Shown here: piece after piece, positions 9,242 through 18,292 of the stretch
Layout: the number at the start of each line of letters is the position of its first letter
Numbering within the stretch: the stretch's first letter is position 1
Assembly: GCF_002160055.1 (NCBI RefSeq)
Contig: NZ_NFJV01000013.1
Location: 1-64,000 of the forward strand
DNA: 64,000 nt
Source of the DNA: Mediterranea sp. An20
Lineage (GTDB): Bacteria > Bacteroidota > Bacteroidia > Bacteroidales > Bacteroidaceae
Direction: 5' to 3'
Program-made: the position numbers and the translations under genes
The notes under the pieces: generated by a model
Told to the model about the DNA's origin: nothing
The model's database searches: none
Seen by the model: the letters and a program-made list of their open reading frames with translations, nothing else

Positions 9242-11914
9242 TTAACGTCCACACTCGTCAATCATCCGGCGGATTTTGTGGTTAAATTCATCTTGTTTCA
9301 TCAGGTCTTCCAAAGTGATGTGCATGCGCCAGCGCCAATAATGGTGCGGGTTGGCAGGAATGTTGATGCGTTCGGCGGCAATGTCCGGGTTGCGTAGCGT
9401 TTCGTCCATCGAAGTCCAATCCTGCCAAGTCAGTATACACAACATGGAAGGGCTGTAGAGATGGCGCCGTACCACATCCTCGCACAACCATCCCGGCGCA
9501 TGTTGGGGCATTTCTCCCCAATGTTTCAATTCATGGTAGAAAAAACGTGCCGATACGTTGCGGTCTTCCTCCCACCAGCCTCGGAAAGTGCTCATGTCGT
9601 GTGTGCCGATGGTGCAGACGGAGCGGAAAGGGTAGGAGCCTACGTGTCCGAATTCGTCTTCGGGCCGTTTGGGCATGCGTTGAATTTCAAGCGACAGAAT
9701 TTGTAATTGTTCCATTACCCAAGGTACGCAGTCGGGCACCATGCCTAAGTCTTCGCCGCATACCAGCATCGGGGTAGATTGCGTCAGTATGGGTAGTTTC
9801 TTCATCGCTTCGTTATACCAGAAGTCGTTGTGCCGTCGGTAGTAGTAATCGTTGTACAGTCGATTGAAGGCATCTTTCTCTTGTTGGTTCAGTTGGCGGT
9901 AGATGAAATCATTCTGCACAGCGATGCGTGGGTGATACATGGCGGGATTGTCGCGGTCGGGCACGAACAGCACATTGCTGACAAGGGAGTAAAGGCCTTC
10001 TTTCAGGTTATTGCTTTCGGCGTCTTCCTTGTTGGCAAAGTAAGCCTCAATCTTACGCTGTGTGTCGAACTCAGGGCGCATGTCGTAGATGTCATCGTGC
10101 AAATGCCTTACGAATGTGTCACGCACTTCTTGGGCATGGGAGCCGAAGATTTGGTTGAGCATGAAGTCGTTGATGAATGGTCGGGTCATAAAATCCTTTT
10201 GGAAGTGTAGCCCGTAGCTTTGTATTTCGTCTACGCTCATCGGTAGGGCAGGCACGAACTGTCCCAACAGACCGTGTACAGAATGTAAGGGAATCTCCCA
10301 AATGCGGAAGAAGCCCAGAATATGGTCTATGCGGTAGGCGGTGAAGTAGTCTGCCATTTTGCGGAAACGACGTTGCCACCATTGATAACCGTCTTTTTCC
10401 ATGGCTTTCCAGTTGTAGGTTGGCATACCCCAGTTTTGCCCTTTGGTAGAAAAGGCATCGGGCGGAGCTCCGGCTTGTCCGTTCATGTTGAAGTAGTAAG
10501 GTTCTACCCAGGCTTCTACGCTGGTGCGGCTGATACCTATGGGAATATCTCCTTTTACGATGACGCCCCGTTCTCTACCGTAATTGCAGGCGGCCAGTAA
10601 CTGAATATGCAGCAAGTATTGCACGAAACAGTGGAAAGTTGTTTCCTGATAGGCTTCATTGTCAGGCGAGCAGAGGTCTTCTGCAAGTTCCTTGCGGTAA
10701 AAGCTGTAGTCTTGCCATTGATGGAAATCAGGCGTATGGAAGCGATCGCGCAAATAGCAGAAGGCAGCATATGGTTGCAGCCACTCTGCATTTTCCCGAT
10801 AGAAGTTCTGGTAGTCTTCCAAAGCCAGGATATTTTCTTTCTCCTGTTGGAAAACCGCTTTTAGATAAGCCCGTTTCCAATGGTTTACCTCTTCATAATC
10901 TACCTGGGGCAGACTGTTCAGTTCCTTGCGCTTCTGTTCGAATGAGATAGCGGCTTCAGTATCGTGTAAGGAAGGTAATTGTCTCAGGTCAACATACATG
11001 GGATGAAAGGCATAGATGGAGATGCTGCTGTAGGGGTAGGAATCTGTCCAGGTGCCAGTCATGGTTGTATCGTTGATGGGGAGTACTTGTACGGCACGTT
11101 GGTGAGTATCTGCCGCCCATCCGATGAATGTCTTCAGATCGCCGAAGTCGCCCACACCGAAGCTGCCTTCCGAACGGATGGAGAAAACGGGTATGGCACA
11201 TCCCGCGATTTTATAGTTCTCGTCAGGAAAGAAGATTTCCTCTTCGGGGCATACATACGTTTCGCCTGGTTCGAGTGAAGGGATGTGGGAAGTGTGATTG
11301 TCGTGTGCTTCCCACGCGGTGATACTTCCGTTTTCGGGATTAACGATGACATATTTATATTCGAAGTCGGGAGGAAGCAGAGCGGAGTCGATGGCTACTT
11401 GCCAGACGTGAGGGCGTATTTCGTGCAGACGCAACGGAGCAGACTTACCCCAGTTTCCTAAAGCTGGGCAATTGCCTGCGAGAGCTGGAATACGGTGTTG
11501 GATGCTGCTTGAAGGAAATAAAGCTCGGAATACGACATTTGACTTTCCTTCGGCGTGAGGTAGACATGTCGTCCCGGAGACGGCTTCATGTCCACAGAAT
11601 GCCGAACTGAAGCGATAGGATGCTGCCGGCAGGTCTCGCCAGTTGTCTTGCAGAAGATAATGGGCGTTTTCATCGGTGGGCGGACAAAAGACGTGTGGAA
11701 TAGCACCGAACTCGCGGCGTATGCTCCGTCCTTCGCGACAGACTTCATAGCGGTAGGTTATGGGTGCGCCGGAGATTTCCGGTGTGTAATAACCCTGTCC
11801 GTGCCAGTTATATCCGTCGACGGTAGATAGTCCAATAACCGTCTCTTTGCCGATAAGAACTTGGAGGCTCTCGCCCCACGTGGTGTAATACTGAATGCGA
11901 AAGGTAATTGTCAT
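9242..11914 (-). CDS. malQ: 4-alpha-glucanotransferase, GH77 with N-terminal CBM20 modules
   Basis: A protein of about 890 aa that transfers maltodextrin segments between glucans in the cytosol (amylomaltase/DPE2 type). The first ~260 residues hold two starch-binding CBM20-like modules (ITFRIQYYTTWGE, and later FRALFPSSSIQHRIPALAG). The GH77 barrel follows. Visible catalytic motifs: RIDHILGF with the nucleophile Asp (~530), CGEDLGMVP with the acid/base Glu (~719) and GTHDMSTFRGWW with the third Asp (~772). The length and the CBM20 pair match DPE2-type enzymes rather than the ~500-aa MalQ of E. coli. ATG 11914 is preferred over ATG 11932 because a -7 box at 11941-11948 would put the transcript start at about 11934. 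Confidence 0.92.
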   Translation of the reverse strand: MTITFRIQYYTTWGESLQVLIGKETVIGLSTVDGYNWHGQGYYTPEISGAPITYRYEVCREGRSIRREFGAIPHVFCPPTDENAHYLLQDNWRDLPAASYRFSSAFCGHEAVSGTTCLPHAEGKSNVVFRALFPSSSIQHRIPALAGNCPALGNWGKSAPLRLHEIRPHVWQVAIDSALLPPDFEYKYVIVNPENGSITAWEAHDNHTSHIPSLEPGETYVCPEEEIFFPDENYKIAGCAIPVFSIRSEGSFGVGDFGDLKTFIGWAADTHQRAVQVLPINDTTMTGTWTDSYPYSSISIYAFHPMYVDLRQLPSLHDTEAAISFEQKRKELNSLPQVDYEEVNHWKRAYLKAVFQQEKENILALEDYQNFYRENAEWLQPYAAFCYLRDRFHTPDFHQWQDYSFYRKELAEDLCSPDNEAYQETTFHCFVQYLLHIQLLAACNYGRERGVIVKGDIPIGISRTSVEAWVEPYYFNMNGQAGAPPDAFSTKGQNWGMPTYNWKAMEKDGYQWWQRRFRKMADYFTAYRIDHILGFFRIWEIPLHSVHGLLGQFVPALPMSVDEIQSYGLHFQKDFMTRPFINDFMLNQIFGSHAQEVRDTFVRHLHDDIYDMRPEFDTQRKIEAYFANKEDAESNNLKEGLYSLVSNVLFVPDRDNPAMYHPRIAVQNDFIYRQLNQQEKDAFNRLYNDYYYRRHNDFWYNEAMKKLPILTQSTPMLVCGEDLGMVPDCVPWVMEQLQILSLEIQRMPKRPEDEFGHVGSYPFRSVCTIGTHDMSTFRGWWEEDRNVSARFFYHELKHWGEMPQHAPGWLCEDVVRRHLYSPSMLCILTWQDWTSMDETLRNPDIAAERINIPANPHHYWRWRMHITLEDLMKQDEFNHKIRRMIDECGR

Positions 11915-11940
11915 ATTGGTATTAGTAAACATTTGTGGCG

Positions 11941-11948
11941 CAAATGTA
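11941..11948 (-). promoter_or_regulatory. -7 element for the GH77 gene
   Basis: On the - strand this reads TACATTTG, a match to TAnnTTTG. The 385-bp gap to the divergent pullulanase gene (11933-12318) holds this box and one for pulA. Otherwise it is AT-rich, with no repeat array; there is ample room for an operator I cannot define. Confidence 0.55.
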
Positions 11949-12263
11949 GCGAGAGAAGATGAAAGGTCCTGTCAAAAGAATGAAAATATAAATCAATTTA
12001 GCCTAAAATATGGCCTGTAGCTATCTGTAGAGTGGTTTCGTTGAAATGAAAATATAAATGGATTATAAGGTTGCGCAGCGTTTTTGTCGAGTACCAGCTT
12101 ATTTTATCTGCCGGATTCTATCGGTCGAAAAAGGCATTTTAATCTTTAAACAGCTTCTGTCTATTTTAAAAAATCAGAGTAGCCTTCCTTGATTATCAAT
12201 GGGATAATGCTAAAATGATTTCTATTTTCTTTTTACTGCCTGTTATTTTACAGAGAAACGGAT

Positions 12264-12271
12264 TATCTTTG
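12264..12271 (+). promoter_or_regulatory. -7 element for the pullulanase gene
   Basis: TATCTTTG matches the Bacteroides -7 consensus, 48 bp before the ATG at 12319. No clear TTTG element is seen at the standard distance, so an activator may be needed. Confidence 0.55.
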
Positions 12272-12318
12272 CGGAAAATCCAGTTTTTTTATTATTATTA
12301 CATCTAAAGAGTTACTCC

Positions 12319-14316
12319 ATGAAGTTGAAACACTTATTGATTCTGCCGGTTTTGACGGCGGTAGGTTGCCAGCAAATGCAGCAAGGCAAGTATGATTCGT
12401 ATGACGATTATCCTGTGGTAAAAGGAGATTGGGAGGAAATGACTTATACTCCTCAATCTACCCGGTTCGCGCTTTGGGCTCCTACAGCCGAAGAAGTGAA
12501 TGTAAAGCTCTATGCTGCCGGAGAAGGGGGAGAACCTTCTCAGGTATTGGCGTTGAAACCGGGCGACGACGGCTTGTGGCATACGATGGTGGAAGGGGAT
12601 TTAAACGGACAGTTTTATACGTTCGACGTGAAAGTGGCAGGCAACTGGCTGGGAGATACACCGGGTGTGTGGGCCAAGGCAGTAGGCGTGAACGGCGACC
12701 GGGCTGCCATCATCGATTTGAATGTCACTGATCCGGAAGGTTGGGAGCAGGATACACGTCCGAGCTTGAAGAGTTTTGCCGATATAATCCTTTATGAAAT
12801 GCATCACCGTGATTTCTCCATCGATTCTCTTTCGGGCATTGAACACCGTGGCAAATTCCTGGCTCTGACCGAGGAAAACGCAAAAACGGCTCTGGGACAG
12901 CAGCGCACAGGCATAGCTCATTTGAAAGAACTGGGCGTGACGCACGTACACATACTTCCTTCTTTTGATTTCTCATCGGTAGATGAAACAAAGCTGGACC
13001 AGCCTCAATACAATTGGGGGTATGACCCGAAGAACTACAATGTTCCTGAAGGGTCGTATTCTACCAATCCTTTTGACCCTGCGGTTCGCATCCGTGAGTT
13101 CAAGCAGATGGTCATGGCTTTGCACAAGGCCGGTATCCGTGTGGTGATGGACGTGGTCTACAATCATACGGCTGTGACTGAGGGTAGTAATTTCGAGCGC
13201 ACGGTGCCCGGATATTTCTATCGCCAGACTCCCGAAGGCAAGTTCGCCAATGCTTCCGGATGTGGCAATGAGACTGCTTCCGAGCGTGCCATGATGCGTA
13301 AGTTTATGGTGGAGAGTGTCAAGTATTGGGTAGAGGAATATCACATTGACGGTTTCCGGTTCGACCTGATGGGGATTCACGACCTCGGCACCATGCGTGC
13401 CATTCGTCAGGCGTTGGATGAGATAGATCCTACCATTTATATATATGGTGAAGGGTGGGCAGCCGGTGCCCCTCAGCTTCCGGCTGATTCGCTGGCAATG
13501 AAAAACAACATTGACCAACTGGAGCGGATTGCCGCCTTCAGCGATGAGTTTCGCGACAGTTTGCGTGGTCCCTTCGGCAATGATGCGCAAGGAGCTTTTC
13601 TGGCTGGTCTGAAAGGACATGAGGCCGGTATCCGTTTTGGCATTGCCGGCGGCGTGGAGCACCCGCAAGTGAATGACGGAGAGCATCAGGTGCCTAAGTT
13701 CTGGGCGCTTCAACCTGCCCAGTTCATAAGCTATGTGAGCTGTCACGATGATATGTGTCTTGCCGACCGTCTGAAAGCGACCATGCCCGATGCTTCGTTG
13801 GAAGTGCGTAAGGCTTTGCATAAGTTGGCAGAGACTGCCGTACTCACTTCGCAAGGCGTTCCTTTTATTTTTGCAGGCGATGAAGTGATGCGCGACAAGC
13901 AAGGTGTGCATAATTCTTATAACAGTCCCGATTCAATCAATGCCATTCGTTGGGCTTTGAAGAAGCAAAACCGTGATGTCTTCGATTATGTATGTGGCCT
14001 TATTGAGCTTCGCAAGGCGCACCCTGCTTTCCGTATGGGCGATGCCAAGCTGGTTAGGGAACATTTGGAATTCCTGCCCGGTACGGAGGATAATGTCGTG
14101 GCATTTTGTTTGAAAGGGCAGCCATGTGGCGATACATGGTCGGACATCACGGTCGTATTAAACGCGCGCGATGAGGCTACGACGCTTACTCTGCCTGAAG
14201 GCTCCTGGCAAGTAGTGTGCCGGGATGGTCGGATTGAACCGACGCGGGGATTGGGAACGATGCAGGGAGGCAAAGTGCAGGTCGGTGCCCGTTCTGCCCT
14301 TATCTTACACCGTTGA
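12319..14316 (+). CDS. pulA: Type I pullulanase, lipoprotein
   Basis: A 665-aa alpha-1,6-glucan debranching enzyme (GH13_14). MKLKHLLILPVLTAVGC is a lipoprotein signal with the Cys at residue 17, so the enzyme is membrane-anchored. A CBM48-type module (FALWAPTAEEVNVKLY) precedes the barrel. YNWGYDP (~231-237) is the hallmark of type I pullulanases. Catalytic residues: Asp in GFRFDLMG (~349), Glu in YGEGW (~378), and Asp in SCHDD (~477). It is divergent from the GH77 gene and shares a 400-bp control region. Together with the MFS transporter the set would debranch glycogen or limit dextrins, take up products and disproportionate them. Confidence 0.93.
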   Translation: MKLKHLLILPVLTAVGCQQMQQGKYDSYDDYPVVKGDWEEMTYTPQSTRFALWAPTAEEVNVKLYAAGEGGEPSQVLALKPGDDGLWHTMVEGDLNGQFYTFDVKVAGNWLGDTPGVWAKAVGVNGDRAAIIDLNVTDPEGWEQDTRPSLKSFADIILYEMHHRDFSIDSLSGIEHRGKFLALTEENAKTALGQQRTGIAHLKELGVTHVHILPSFDFSSVDETKLDQPQYNWGYDPKNYNVPEGSYSTNPFDPAVRIREFKQMVMALHKAGIRVVMDVVYNHTAVTEGSNFERTVPGYFYRQTPEGKFANASGCGNETASERAMMRKFMVESVKYWVEEYHIDGFRFDLMGIHDLGTMRAIRQALDEIDPTIYIYGEGWAAGAPQLPADSLAMKNNIDQLERIAAFSDEFRDSLRGPFGNDAQGAFLAGLKGHEAGIRFGIAGGVEHPQVNDGEHQVPKFWALQPAQFISYVSCHDDMCLADRLKATMPDASLEVRKALHKLAETAVLTSQGVPFIFAGDEVMRDKQGVHNSYNSPDSINAIRWALKKQNRDVFDYVCGLIELRKAHPAFRMGDAKLVREHLEFLPGTEDNVVAFCLKGQPCGDTWSDITVVLNARDEATTLTLPEGSWQVVCRDGRIEPTRGLGTMQGGKVQVGARSALILHR

Positions 14317-14353
14317 GCAATTGTTGTAGGACTATAGAAATCAATGCTGTAGA

Positions 14354-14400
14354 GGCACAGGGGCAAGAAACTTGGGGTTTCTTGTGCACTGTGCCTTTTG
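14354..14400 (+). terminator. Terminator of pulA
   Basis: GGCACAG (14354-14360) and the following GCAAGAAAC pair with GTTTCTTGTGC and CTGTGCC (up to 14395). TTTTG follows. It is a long, strong stem, 38 bp after the stop codon. Confidence 0.75.
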
Positions 14401-14569
14401 TTTGGGGAAAAAATGAATTTTGATTTTTTCTTTGTTAATAGGTTCAAAAGTATAGGGAGAACATGCTTCATTCCAAGGATAATGCCTATATTTGTTCCTT
14501 GAGATTAGTGGAAGTGATTTAAAATTTTGTGATAAGTATTTGTCGGAATTGGGTTTATGTCAAATGCTG

Positions 14570-14740
14570 AGGCACGGAGGCACAGAGCTTTTCCCGTGTC
14601 TGTCCGGGCAGAAGCGGCAGGAAAAGTAGAAAGCGCCGGATTCGCTACACCGCGGGCTGGAAACTATTCTTTGGAGAAGGTTGCGGAGTAAGGTTCCTGC
14701 TGAGGCTGACAGGTATAAAACAGTTGATGTCTTCGTGCCT
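14570..14740. repeat. GGCACGGAG-type inverted repeat
   Basis: AGGCACGGAG (14570-14579) pairs with CTTCGTGCCT (14731-14740) with one G-U pair. CACAGAG and CTGTGTCTG elements lie beside the arms. A related CACAGA/TCTGTG hairpin stands after nadC at 39416-39493. In both places the sequence TGCCAACTGCTT and a 22-bp array follow. The 14317-14955 gap holds this element, the pulA terminator and the array, and no gene I can support. Confidence 0.5.
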
Positions 14741-14775
14741 CTGTGTCTGATATGAATCAATTCTTGCCAACTGCT

Positions 14776-14885
14776 TATAGCAGGGATGGATGATGCAACC
14801 ATATTGGAGGCAAATTCCAAAGGTATAAGAAGCGGACTTCTAAGATATAAGAAGCAAGCTTGTTGTATATAGGAATTAATCATCT
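14776..14885. repeat. 22-bp-period intergenic array (5 units)
   Basis: Units start at 14776, 14798, 14820, 14842 and 14864. The central unit contains TATAAGAAGCGGACTTCT (14824-14841), in which AGAAG and CTTCT form a small inverted repeat. The next unit carries TATAAGAAGCAAGC. The flank TGCCAACTGCTT just before the array is shared with the array at 39592. Confidence 0.75.
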
Positions 14886-14955
14886 GATTACTAATAAAAT
14901 GAGCGGTTTCCTATAAGGGGCGTTTACTCATGGGAAAAGTTTAAATCACTTTGCT

Positions 14956-17229
14956 GTGAAACAAGAAAGATTGAAACGGTTCGTCTACATATTAATCATT
15001 CTTCTGTTGCCGGTCGGTATGTGCGCTAAGAAACGGGTATCCTTATCGTCATCTGACTGGGAGACTCGTATGGCTGATTCTCTGATGTCGCGTGTCATTT
15101 TTTTCGCGCCAATGTATGAAGAAGCTGTGGGGGCTTATAAAGCGGAGATTTATGTGAAGGGGCGTATTAATATCCGCAAGCAGAATTTTCTGTTGCGTTT
15201 CTGGCCTTCTATTTTCCGGTTGCGCAAGGGGGTCCGTGAGTATATGATGGAAGCTTATGGCGATTTGAATTATACTTCACCAGACCATTACGATCACCGT
15301 ATCAGGTCGGTGGCAGGCACTACATCGGAGTTCTGGCAGATGGATCACCGTTTGCCGGAATATTTTCATATCAATGTCTATTCTTCTTCCCTGTTGGGTG
15401 ATAAGCTGATTTCACCATTGTCTCCGAATGCCCACAAGTATTATAAATTCAGGGTAGATTCGGTTTGGGGACCCGACTATCAGCGCGAATACAAGATACG
15501 TTTTATGCCCCGTAGCAAGAGTTTCCAATTGGTGGGAGGCTATTTTGTGGTGACGGAGAATGTGTGGAGTATTCGCGAAATGCGTTTTGCCGGCCGTTCA
15601 GAATGGTTCGCTGCCACGGTGCTGCTCCGGATGGGGGAGGTGGGAGAGGCCGATGAGTTTTTGCCGGTAAGCTGTAATGTCGACGGCTATTTCGGGTTGT
15701 TGGGTAATAAGATAGACGGTGATTATACAGCTTTGCTGGATTATAAGGAGATTACACCCCGATTCCCGCTTCAGGATGAACAAAACGAAGACAAGAGCCG
15801 TTATGATTTGACTTCTTCTTATATCTTGCGTTGTGATACCAATGCTTATGTGCGTGATACGGCCACTTTTAACAAGCTGCGTCCGATTCCTCTTTCCCCT
15901 CATGAGAAAGTGCTATATGCCGATTTTTTCTCCCTGAATGATTCCGTGTCCAAGAAAAAGAAATCTAAAAACAAACACCTTCAGTTCTGGGGAGAAGTGG
16001 GCGATGCTCTGATTAATGACTATACCATTAATTTTGCCAAGTTGGGAAGCATCCGTTGTTCTCCTCTTGTCAATCCGCTTCTTATCAGTTACAGCGGTTC
16101 CAACGGCATTTCTTATCGCCAACAGTTCAAGTATAACCGTCTGTTTCCCGGCGATCGTCTGTTGCATATCGTTCCTCAAATCGGTTATAATTTCACCCGT
16201 AAGGAGTTTTATTGGTCTGTGAATACGGATTTCGGTTACTGGCCCCGGAAGCGTGCTGCTTTCCATATCAATATCGGCAATGGCAACCGTATTTATAGCA
16301 GTGATGTTTTGGACGAGCTGAAAGCCATGCCGGACAGCCTTTTTAATTTTGACAAAATTCATCTGGATTATTTTAAGGATCTCTATTTCCGTTTGCGGCA
16401 TACCTGGGAGATTGTGAACGGATTGACTTTAGACGTAGGTCTGTCTATCCACCGGCGTACAGAAGTTGAGCGTTCTAATTTTGAATTTATCTTCCCGGAA
16501 ACACCTGCCGTCAAGTCGATTGGAAACATTCCCGATGAAGGTAGCGATGATACGCCAGTGATTCCTGCTTTTGATCCTTCAGTTTTAAAACGTTTCCGCC
16601 ATGCTTATAACAGTTTTGCTCCCCGTGTCGTTCTGACGTGGACTCCCGGTCAGTATTATTACATGGACGGAGATCGCAAGGTAAATCTCTATTCGAACTA
16701 TCCTACGATATCGGTCGATTGGGAGCGGGGTATAGGTGATGTCTTGCCTAATTCAGGTACTTATGAACGTATAGAGCTTGATTATCAGCACCAGATACCT
16801 ATAGGGTTGATGCGAAACATATATTATCGTTTAGGTTGGGGTAAATTTACTAACCAGAAAGAACTCTATTTCGTAGATTTTGCCAATTTCTCCCGCCATA
16901 ACCTGCCCGTCGGGTGGAACGATGAAATAGGGGGCGTCTTTCAGTTGCTTGACGGTCGTTGGTATAACTCTTCCCGGGAGTATTTCCGGGCGCATTTGAT
17001 GTATGAGGCTCCTTTCTTATTGATGCGGCATTTAATGAAATATACCCAGTATGTACTGAACGAGCGTTTATATTTCAATGCGCTGGTTGTTCCTCATCTG
17101 AAACCTTATCTGGAGATAGGTTATGGCATAGGGACACACATCTTTGATTTTGGCGTTTTTGCTAGCTTTGCCAATTGGGATTACCAGGAAATAGGCTGTA
17201 AGTTTACTTTCGAATTGTTCAATCGCTGA
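14956..17229 (+). CDS. DUF5686-family outer-membrane protein
   Basis: A 757-aa exported protein starting at GTG (14956). No in-frame ATG precedes it, and the next Met (residue 22) would cut the signal peptide (VYILIILLLPVGMCA). The N-terminal ~300 residues resemble the DUF5686 family (PMYEEAVGAYKAEIYVKG, FWQMDHRLPEYFHINVYSS). The C-terminal half is rich in alternating aromatic strands (YYMDGDRKVNLYSNYP, RLGWGKFTNQKELYFVDF) and ends in an aromatic strand (CKFTFELFNR), typical of an outer-membrane beta-barrel. Usual family members also carry a carboxypeptidase-like regulatory domain, which I do not see here. Function unknown. Confidence 0.7.
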   Translation: MKQERLKRFVYILIILLLPVGMCAKKRVSLSSSDWETRMADSLMSRVIFFAPMYEEAVGAYKAEIYVKGRINIRKQNFLLRFWPSIFRLRKGVREYMMEAYGDLNYTSPDHYDHRIRSVAGTTSEFWQMDHRLPEYFHINVYSSSLLGDKLISPLSPNAHKYYKFRVDSVWGPDYQREYKIRFMPRSKSFQLVGGYFVVTENVWSIREMRFAGRSEWFAATVLLRMGEVGEADEFLPVSCNVDGYFGLLGNKIDGDYTALLDYKEITPRFPLQDEQNEDKSRYDLTSSYILRCDTNAYVRDTATFNKLRPIPLSPHEKVLYADFFSLNDSVSKKKKSKNKHLQFWGEVGDALINDYTINFAKLGSIRCSPLVNPLLISYSGSNGISYRQQFKYNRLFPGDRLLHIVPQIGYNFTRKEFYWSVNTDFGYWPRKRAAFHINIGNGNRIYSSDVLDELKAMPDSLFNFDKIHLDYFKDLYFRLRHTWEIVNGLTLDVGLSIHRRTEVERSNFEFIFPETPAVKSIGNIPDEGSDDTPVIPAFDPSVLKRFRHAYNSFAPRVVLTWTPGQYYYMDGDRKVNLYSNYPTISVDWERGIGDVLPNSGTYERIELDYQHQIPIGLMRNIYYRLGWGKFTNQKELYFVDFANFSRHNLPVGWNDEIGGVFQLLDGRWYNSSREYFRAHLMYEAPFLLMRHLMKYTQYVLNERLYFNALVVPHLKPYLEIGYGIGTHIFDFGVFASFANWDYQEIGCKFTFELFNR

Positions 17230-17332
17230 CAATTTATGGATGAAGAAGCGTTTTCTATGTTGTATGTGTATTGTATTCGAGTAGTTTCTATAATTTTTTC
17301 ATGAAACCTGTATGTAATATATGCTAAATGCC

Positions 17333-17340
17333 TACCTTTG
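17333..17340 (+). promoter_or_regulatory. -7 element for the pantothenate kinase gene
   Basis: TACCTTTG, a perfect TAnnTTTG, lies 21 bp before the ATG at 17362. The -33 element is not clear. Confidence 0.6.
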
Positions 17341-17361
17341 CCGCAAAAATAGTAGAAGATT

Positions 17362-18186
17362 ATGGGAATGGTTATCGGAATAGATGTAGGTGGCAGTACA
17401 ACGAAGATAGTTGGCATTGAGAACGGGCGTATTCAGTCGCCTATGTTCATAACCGCTGCCGACCCTGTCACTTCATTGTTCGGCGCTTTTGGTAAATATA
17501 TTTATGACAATGGCATTGCGCTTTCTGATGTAGAGCAGGTCATGCTTACGGGGGTAGGAAGTGCTTATGTGGACAGTCCTCTTTATGGTTTGCCTACCAA
17601 TAAGACGGATGAATTTCTGGCCAATGGATTGGGAGCCCGTCATGCTGCCGACAATGACCGTTTGATAGTAGTCAGTATGGGTACAGGGACTTCATTGGTG
17701 CGTATCGACGGCGAAAGCATCTGCCATATCGGCGGCATAGGCATTGGGGGAGGTACGCTGCAAGGACTGGCCCGTCTCTTATTGAAGACAAGTAATATTC
17801 GTCAAGTGGCAGAACTTGCGCAGAATGGAGATGTTACTCATGTAAATCTGTTGATAGGTGATATTTGCAATATGGCCTTACCTGATTTGCCGGTTAATGC
17901 CACTGCTTCGCTATTAGGAAAAGTCGATAGAGATGCATCAGAAGCTGATATTGCCTGTGGAATTATTTATATGGTATTGCAGACTATCGGACAAGCTGCT
18001 ATTTTGTCTGCCATCAACAGTAAAATAAAGGATTTTGTGCTGATTGGCAATCTGACTCAACTTCCGCAATGCCCTGAAGTCTTCTCCAAAATAGAATCTC
18101 TTTATCAGGTACGTTTTCATGTTCCTCCCTATGCCGAATACCGCACTGCGATAGGAGCGGCTCTGGCTTATATGCAAAAAAAGTAG
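17362..18186 (+). CDS. coaW: Type II pantothenate kinase
   Basis: A 274-aa ASKHA-fold kinase that phosphorylates pantothenate, the first step of coenzyme A synthesis. Motifs: GIDVGGSTTKIVG (phosphate-1 loop, residues ~5-17), TGVGSAYVDSPLYG, VSMGTGTSLVRID (adenosine/phosphate-2 region), GGIGIGGGTLQGL and a C-terminal IGNL segment. Length and motifs match the type II (Staphylococcus/eukaryote-like) class, which is not feedback-inhibited by CoA in the way type I is. ATG 17362 is used; ATG 17368 is a close alternative. It is a single gene, with a bidirectional terminator downstream. Confidence 0.88.
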   Translation: MGMVIGIDVGGSTTKIVGIENGRIQSPMFITAADPVTSLFGAFGKYIYDNGIALSDVEQVMLTGVGSAYVDSPLYGLPTNKTDEFLANGLGARHAADNDRLIVVSMGTGTSLVRIDGESICHIGGIGIGGGTLQGLARLLLKTSNIRQVAELAQNGDVTHVNLLIGDICNMALPDLPVNATASLLGKVDRDASEADIACGIIYMVLQTIGQAAILSAINSKIKDFVLIGNLTQLPQCPEVFSKIESLYQVRFHVPPYAEYRTAIGAALAYMQKK

Positions 18187-18222
18187 ACCCTTTTGTAGAA
18201 CTGGTCGTCTTGCATGATAAAT

Positions 18223-18279
18223 CGGCTATAATGTTGTCTGCCAATTTGTATCAGTTGACAACATTATAGCCGTTCTTTT
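18223..18279. terminator. Bidirectional terminator between panK and trpB2
   Basis: A perfect 16-bp stem: CGGCTATAATGTTGTC (18223-18238) and GACAACATTATAGCCG (18257-18272), with TTCTTTTA after it. It separates two convergent genes. Confidence 0.8.
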
Positions 18280-18292
18280 AGGTACAGGACGT

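Noticed and set aside
7725..14316. A Sus-type polysaccharide utilisation locus
   Set aside because: No SusC/SusD pair, hybrid two-component regulator or ECF/anti-sigma pair is next to the transporter, GH77 and pullulanase genes.
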